Assembly (NCBI RefSeq): GCF_900258485.1
Contig: NZ_OGVE01000001.1
Location: 186,001 to 250,000 of the forward strand
Direction: 5' to 3'
Origin: Helcococcus massiliensis
GTDB lineage: Bacteria > Bacillota > Clostridia > Tissierellales > Peptoniphilaceae
Length of the DNA stretch: 64,000 nucleotides
In this document: one piece after another, positions 59,519 through 64,000 of the stretch
Layout of the letters: the number at the start of each line of letters is the position of its first letter
How positions within the stretch are numbered: the first letter of the stretch is position 1
The notes under the pieces: model-generated
Databases searched by the model: none
What the model saw: only the letters and a program-made list of their open reading frames with translations
Told to the model about the DNA's origin: nothing
Program-made: the position numbers and the translations under genes

Positions 59519-61015
59519 TCATTCAAATACTATATGATTATTTAATTGTGGAAGTTTAGAAAACTCATTATATAGATCATCTATATTTTTATCTTCTATC
59601 CATTCTTCCATGACTATTTCATAATTTTCAGTGTTATGAATAGTAAAGAGTGGATTACTACTAATATAATTATAGTAAATTGGGTATAGTTCCAAAGTAT
59701 CTCTAGATTGTATTAATACAAAATCATTTTCTGGAGATATTGTTGCATCTATGGCGTTTGGTCTTCTTTCCAAAATATCTCTCCATGTAAGTTTTGTAGC
59801 TTGGGTCTTAGCAATATCGATGATAGGCTTTATATTTAAATCAAACTTTCTATATATTCTACTTCCACCATTACTACTTATTTCTTGGTCTATACCTGAA
59901 ATAAATTTCCAACCATTTCTAATTCTTTGAAGGCCAACTCTTGATAAATCAGCTTTTAAATCTATAGCATTTAAATCTTGACTATTAAAAATAAGGTTGG
60001 CATTTTCTTTGAATGTTGTTTGATATATTTCAACTCCATTAGGACCAGCAATTTCACTTATTTCTAATGGTGTTTTTTTGGATAGGTCTTGGAAATCAAA
60101 TATGTTATAACTTTCCGATATATTGCCTTTACTATGGTCAAAATTTGTTACGGCTATATAATCTTTATTAACGTAGTCTATCCTCCTATAAAAATTATCT
60201 TGAATAGAATTTGTTTTTTTCATTTCTTCAGTAAATGTTGGTTTAGCAGTTAATTTTTGATGATTAAAAGAACCATCTCTATTATCTAAAATTTCTTGCT
60301 CCACAGTCCATAGCTCAGTTGTTTTTGGTAAAACAATATCCCTCACTTTTAAAACACTTGGATATTTATCATCTTTAGTTTTTTTCATATAGTAAGTGTA
60401 ATAATTATGCTTAGAAAAATTGCTCACTTCAGAATCTCTTTCCCTAAAGGATATAGCCAAAGCAAATTTCCTATCATTTACCCCTTGACCACCTGTTATC
60501 ATCCCTTTAACATGTTCGTATTTTTCTTGGGCTACACTTTTACTTACTTCACTTTTTTTATCATAAATACTAATATTACCTAAATATATTGTAAGTAATC
60601 TAGAATCTGGTAAAAGTATAAATTCTTGAGATATGGCTACATTATTAGAAAACTCATATACCTTTATCATAACATCACTTTGGCCAATCTCTTTTGGTGG
60701 ATTAGTGATTTTATTTTTCATATATAAGTCATAATTGACTAGTCTTGAATTAATTTTTGGATCTAGTATATATGAGTCCTTAAAATTAACTACCTCTTTA
60801 GAAATAAATAATTCTTCTGAATTAATATTTTCTATTGTTTTTTCATCAGCAATATTATATTCGTATACTTTTTCCCATACACCTTGTATGCCTAGGTCAA
60901 CTTCTGGTCTATTAATAATGTTTAATTTATCATTATTTCTATCATTTTTATTTGAACATGAAACCAATAATAGTAATGAAAATAATAGCATCAATATTTT
61001 ACTCTTCTTCAACAT
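59519..61015 (-). CDS. Unrecognised lipoprotein encoded with the two-component system
   Basis: I do not recognise a family. The 498-residue protein has a lipoprotein signal with lipobox LLVSC (predicted lipid Cys20) and no further membrane helix, so it should be anchored outside the membrane. The mature part is mostly beta-rich with many Tyr, Asn and Asp, for example RIRNGWKFISGIDQEISS near 365. Its ATG (61015, behind GGAGG) overlaps the histidine kinase end by 17 bases, so it is co-translated with the sensor. In WalRK operons this slot holds YycH/YycI-type regulators; similarity to them is not visible. A signal-sensing or modulating role is inference. Confidence 0.9.
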   Translation of the reverse strand: MLKKSKILMLLFSLLLLVSCSNKNDRNNDKLNIINRPEVDLGIQGVWEKVYEYNIADEKTIENINSEELFISKEVVNFKDSYILDPKINSRLVNYDLYMKNKITNPPKEIGQSDVMIKVYEFSNNVAISQEFILLPDSRLLTIYLGNISIYDKKSEVSKSVAQEKYEHVKGMITGGQGVNDRKFALAISFRERDSEVSNFSKHNYYTYYMKKTKDDKYPSVLKVRDIVLPKTTELWTVEQEILDNRDGSFNHQKLTAKPTFTEEMKKTNSIQDNFYRRIDYVNKDYIAVTNFDHSKGNISESYNIFDFQDLSKKTPLEISEIAGPNGVEIYQTTFKENANLIFNSQDLNAIDLKADLSRVGLQRIRNGWKFISGIDQEISSNGGSRIYRKFDLNIKPIIDIAKTQATKLTWRDILERRPNAIDATISPENDFVLIQSRDTLELYPIYYNYISSNPLFTIHNTENYEIVMEEWIEDKNIDDLYNEFSKLPQLNNHIVFE

Positions 61016-62435
61016 CTTCATCCTCCGCTAATGGTAGCTCAAAAGAAACTGTTGTTCCCTTGTCTAAAACACTTGATATTTCTAACTTCCCATTATGTTT
61101 CACTATTATTTCTTCACAAATAGATAATCCTAAACCTGTCCTAGATTGAGCTGATGATCCTTTATAAAATTTAGTTGTAACTTTTTTAATTTCTTCTTCA
61201 CTGATACCAATTCCTGAGTCAATAACACTGCAATTAACAATATGTTTTTCCTTGTCAAGTTCAATTGATACTACAATACTTCCACCTGCATCAGTAAATT
61301 TTATCGCGTTGTCTATGATGTTAATAAAGACTTGCTTTAATCTGTTTTCATCAGCAATTAAAACGACTTCATTATCAGTGTAATCTAAAATTAAATCTAC
61401 ATCTTTTTGATTACTTCTCGGTCTCATTTGTTTTACTATATTTTTTACAATAGGAATTAAGTCTAATTTCGATTTACTTAAGGTGAATGATGGTGATGTA
61501 AACCTAGAAAAGTCTAATAAATCTTCTACCATATCAGATAATCTGTCTGATTCAGATTCTATAATTTTTAGCCCTTCATTTCTAGTTTCATCATCCAAGC
61601 TTGAATCTTGTAAAGTCAATGCCCAGCCTTTAATGGAAGTCAAAGGTGTCCTAAGCTCGTGAGAAACCGAGGATATAAAATCATTCTTCATTTCTTCTTT
61701 AAGTAAAATATTTTCACTCAATTGGTCCATTACTTCTGCCAATTCACCAATTTCCCCAGCATATGGCATATTTGACTTCTCTTCGTATTGCCCATCTGAT
61801 AATTTTCTCGCTAAACCAGTTAACATATTTACAGGTTTTAGTAATTTACCACTGAAGTAATATAATAAAGCAAAACCGGACATTAGTGATATGAATCCAA
61901 ATAATATAAATAGAAGCATCCTTTTTCCGATTTCAAAATTTACTTGATCTAGAGAAGTAATAGTCCTCAATATACCTATCTGACTATTATTTGTTGTAAT
62001 AGGATAGTTTAGTGACATCTTATTATGAATATTATCTATCACAAATTTGTATGATTCATTATTTGTTAGTAAACTATTTGGATCAATAGCTTTTTCTCCT
62101 ACCATAGATGAACCTAAGCTATCATAATAAACTAGTCCATTGTTATCTAATAATTGAACTTGACCATCTATGTTATTTAAAAACTCAAATCTTTCATTCA
62201 ATACTACATCACTTAAAGTGTATGAAGAAATATATGAATCATATAACTCTGTTGAATAAATAGATTGAGAAAGCATATTATTTTTTAAAGTATTGTAGTA
62301 ATAGTCTCTAACTGAAAAAAAAGAAAATACCACGAATACAGATACAAAAATAAAGAATATTAACATATAATAAAAAACTAAACTAAACTTTAAACTATCT
62401 TTTTTCTTATTTATGTAATCTACTAATTTCCCCAT
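60999..62435 (-). CDS. Sensor histidine kinase (WalK/PhoR-like, no PAS domain)
   Basis: Membrane sensor of 478 residues: transmembrane helix about 18-40 (FYYMLIFFIFVSVFVVFSFF), an extracellular region of about 130 residues, second helix about 170-190, HAMP (about 190-240), then HisKA with the phosphorylated His in VSHELRTPLTSIKGWAL near 263, and HATPase with IIDNAIKFTDAGGS near 375 and GLGLSICEEI near 445. No PAS domain separates HAMP from HisKA, unlike most WalK proteins. It overlaps the response-regulator gene by 13 bases and the lipoprotein gene by 17. Confidence 0.93.
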   Translation of the reverse strand: MGKLVDYINKKKDSLKFSLVFYYMLIFFIFVSVFVVFSFFSVRDYYYNTLKNNMLSQSIYSTELYDSYISSYTLSDVVLNERFEFLNNIDGQVQLLDNNGLVYYDSLGSSMVGEKAIDPNSLLTNNESYKFVIDNIHNKMSLNYPITTNNSQIGILRTITSLDQVNFEIGKRMLLFILFGFISLMSGFALLYYFSGKLLKPVNMLTGLARKLSDGQYEEKSNMPYAGEIGELAEVMDQLSENILLKEEMKNDFISSVSHELRTPLTSIKGWALTLQDSSLDDETRNEGLKIIESESDRLSDMVEDLLDFSRFTSPSFTLSKSKLDLIPIVKNIVKQMRPRSNQKDVDLILDYTDNEVVLIADENRLKQVFINIIDNAIKFTDAGGSIVVSIELDKEKHIVNCSVIDSGIGISEEEIKKVTTKFYKGSSAQSRTGLGLSICEEIIVKHNGKLEISSVLDKGTTVSFELPLAEDEDVEEE

Positions 62436-63118
62436 CTATAACCTACGCCCCATACTGTATGTAAATATTTTGGTTTGGCAGAATCATCCTCTATTTTAGC
62501 TCTAATCCTTCTAATGTTTACGTCAATAATCTTAGTATCGGCCCTACTATCATTTCCCCAGGCTTTTTCAAGTAAATCTTCTCTTGTGAAGGCCTTGCCT
62601 TCATTTTCCATAAATATTTTTATCAATAACAATTCTGTAGGTGTTAAGTCTATTACCTTACCATTTTTAGTAAATTGTTTAGAATATGAATCTAATTTGA
62701 AAGGTCCGTATTCTAAACTTGAATGATGAGTACTTTCAAAATTATGTGAAAAATCTAATCTTCTAACCAAAGAATTTATTCTTAAAATTAACTCTTGTGG
62801 ATTAAAAGGTTTATTCATATAATCATCAGCACCTTTTTCTAATCCTAAAATCCTATCTACATCCTGAGATTTTGCTGTTAACATAATTATTCCAATTCCT
62901 GGCATCTCATTCCTTAAAATTTCGCATACTTCAAAACCATCTATACCTGGTAGCATGACATCTAAAATAGCTACTTCTGGTTTTTCCTTAAAAGCGATTT
63001 CCACTCCTTCTTCACCAGTACCAGCTTCTAAAACTTCATATCCAGCTTTTTCAATATTTATTTTTGTAAATTTTCTTATCGCTAATTCGTCCTCTACCAA
63101 CAAAATTTTTTTAGCCAT
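62423..63118 (-). CDS. Response regulator, OmpR/WalR family
   Basis: 231 residues: receiver domain (1-120) with phospho-acceptor Asp in VAILDVMLPGIDGFEV near 52 and Lys near 102 (MNKPFNP), then an OmpR winged-helix DNA-binding domain (about 130-230) with LTPTELLLIKIFMENEGKAFTREDL and DVNIRRIRAKIEDD. The order of genes, response regulator, kinase, lipoprotein, resembles walRK operons, but the target genes are not known. It overlaps the rluA-type gene by eight bases. Confidence 0.94.
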   Translation of the reverse strand: MAKKILLVEDELAIRKFTKINIEKAGYEVLEAGTGEEGVEIAFKEKPEVAILDVMLPGIDGFEVCEILRNEMPGIGIIMLTAKSQDVDRILGLEKGADDYMNKPFNPQELILRINSLVRRLDFSHNFESTHHSSLEYGPFKLDSYSKQFTKNGKVIDLTPTELLLIKIFMENEGKAFTREDLLEKAWGNDSRADTKIIDVNIRRIRAKIEDDSAKPKYLHTVWGVGYRWGN

Positions 63119-64000
63119 TTACTTCTCCTACTAAATTTTCATATAAATTATAAATATATTTTTCATATTTGCTTTTAATTACTTTACCTCTAAGACTAGA
63201 TACAGATATATTCTTGCTAAATTGAAGCTTATAAGCGATCAATTGTTGGTCCTTATACCTTTTATCCCTATCTTCAATACCATATCTTCTATCGCCCAAG
63301 ATTGGATGTCCAATATCTGATAAGCTAACTCTAATTTGATGAGTCCTCCCAGTAAGTAATTCAACTTCTACTAAAGAATATTCATCATTATATTTTAATG
63401 GTCTTATTATAGTCTTTGATTTCTTACCAGATTTTACAACATGAACTTGGTTGTTATCATCCTTTTCTAATTCATTTTGAATTTCTATCTTTCTATCAAT
63501 CTTCCCATGTACTATAGCAAGATAAAATTTAGAAATTTTATCTTGTTCTTGATTTAAATTAAGCAGGGTTTCCCTATTTTTCGCTCCAATAACTAGACCT
63601 CTAGTGTTTCTATCTAATCTATTGACAATAGCTGGTCTAAAACTAGTTTCAAGTCTTGGAATGTATTCTTCATTTGAGATCATTAAATCTATCATAAAAT
63701 CTACTAAATTTTTACCATAGTCTGATTTATCTGCAGCATGGACTAGGGTATTTTGATCTTTATCCATAATCATCACATCAGAATTTTCGAAGGCTATGTC
63801 TACATCTATTAGAGACTTAAACGGCTTATTATCCACTATCCACTTCTCCAATTCTTCATCATAAATATATAGGTAAAGGATATCCCCTTCTTTTAATTTA
63901 TAATTAGACTCAACTCTTTTTTTATTTACTTTTATTTTTTTCTTTCTTATCCATTTATATAAAAGCGAATTTGGCGCCTTGTTTAAATATTTGTTAAGAA
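63111..64000 (-). CDS. RluA-family pseudouridine synthase, 5' end outside window
   Basis: Converts uridine to pseudouridine in rRNA or tRNA. The reading frame is open to the right edge; residues encoded at about 63850-64000 form an S4 RNA-binding domain (APNSLLYKWIRKKKIKVN). The catalytic domain has the active Asp in RPAIVNRLDRNTRGLVIGAK near 63600 and LLTGRTHQIRVSLSDIGHPILGD. A TTG at 63851 is unlikely to be the start because the S4 domain precedes it. The subtype (RluC, RluD or other) cannot be told. Its end overlaps the response-regulator start by eight bases. Confidence 0.93.
   Translation of the reverse strand, partial: LNKYLNKAPNSLLYKWIRKKKIKVNKKRVESNYKLKEGDILYLYIYDEELEKWIVDNKPFKSLIDVDIAFENSDVMIMDKDQNTLVHAADKSDYGKNLVDFMIDLMISNEEYIPRLETSFRPAIVNRLDRNTRGLVIGAKNRETLLNLNQEQDKISKFYLAIVHGKIDRKIEIQNELEKDDNNQVHVVKSGKKSKTIIRPLKYNDEYSLVEVELLTGRTHQIRVSLSDIGHPILGDRRYGIEDRDKRYKDQQLIAYKLQFSKNISVSSLRGKVIKSKYEKYIYNLYENLVGEVNG

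Noticed and set aside
1-64000. tRNA, rRNA, riboswitch, CRISPR, IS element, toxin-antitoxin or phage-defence system
   Set aside because: All gaps are short (under about 160 bases) and accounted for by promoters, terminators or plain AT-rich sequence; no transposase, integrase, Cas or defence protein was recognised.

Overview
The window is a 64-kb, AT-rich, gene-dense piece of a low-GC Gram-positive (Firmicutes) chromosome. Clostridial-type gene order, an anaerobe-like gene set, lipoprotein signal sequences, a PASTA kinase, an MprF-type protein and a lysyl-tRNA synthetase with a C-terminal tRNA-binding domain suggest a Gram-positive anaerobic coccus of the Tissierellia (Peptoniphilaceae, such as Anaerococcus or Peptoniphilus). 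The genus is inference from overall resemblance, not from a marker gene. I see no rRNA, tRNA, CRISPR array, insertion sequence or prophage. No gene-free gap exceeds about 160 bases, and almost everything is on the minus strand.

Layout, left to right. 1-1600: end of a siderophore ABC-transport operon (permease cut by the edge, binding lipoprotein) behind a promoter with a palindrome at the start site. 1680-5100: lysS, greA, a metallophosphoesterase and a PC4-like ssDNA-binding protein, then divergent recX and a GIY-YIG protein. 6100-19030: one long run yicC, gmk, rpoZ, coaBC, priA, def, fmt, a YugP-like protease, rsmB, PP2C phosphatase, PASTA kinase, rsgA, rpe (transcribed right to left), which covers nucleotide, CoA and initiator-tRNA chemistry plus cell-wall signalling. 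19131-20873: rqcH. 20906-23775: zinc/manganese uptake znuACB, divergent from a Fur-family regulator, with a Fur/Zur-like box over the znuA start site.

23823-27482: a LacI/CcpA-type regulator, HPr and Enzyme I of the PTS, and an unknown 208-residue protein overlapping ptsI. 27562-36672: topA, dprA, yraN, rnhB, rbgA, rplS, trmD, rimM, khpA, rpsP, ffh, ylxM, the classic ribosome/SRP locus, with a very good promoter before ylxM. 36751-41200: an accessory block (M24 peptidase, AbgT-family transporter, unusual ABC-F ATPase) between ylxM-ffh and ftsY. 41216-48374: ftsY, smc, rnc, acpP, plsX, rpmF. 48459-53529: ackA divergent from tmcAL and an mprF homologue. 53573-59074: a coiled-coil protein, coaD, rsmD, recG, a FakA/YloV protein and an Asp23/YloU protein. 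59199-59414: rpmB. 59519-64000: an unknown lipoprotein, a sensor kinase and response regulator of the WalRK/OmpR type, and a pseudouridine synthase cut by the right edge.

Most of this is ordinary core genome. The parts most worth following up are the two-component operon with its unrecognised lipoprotein, the unknown gene overlapping ptsI, the ABC-F protein with one apparently dead ATP site, the apparent ATT start of rsmB directly behind a terminator, the fusion and tail extensions on LysRS and S16, and several palindromes placed on promoters.
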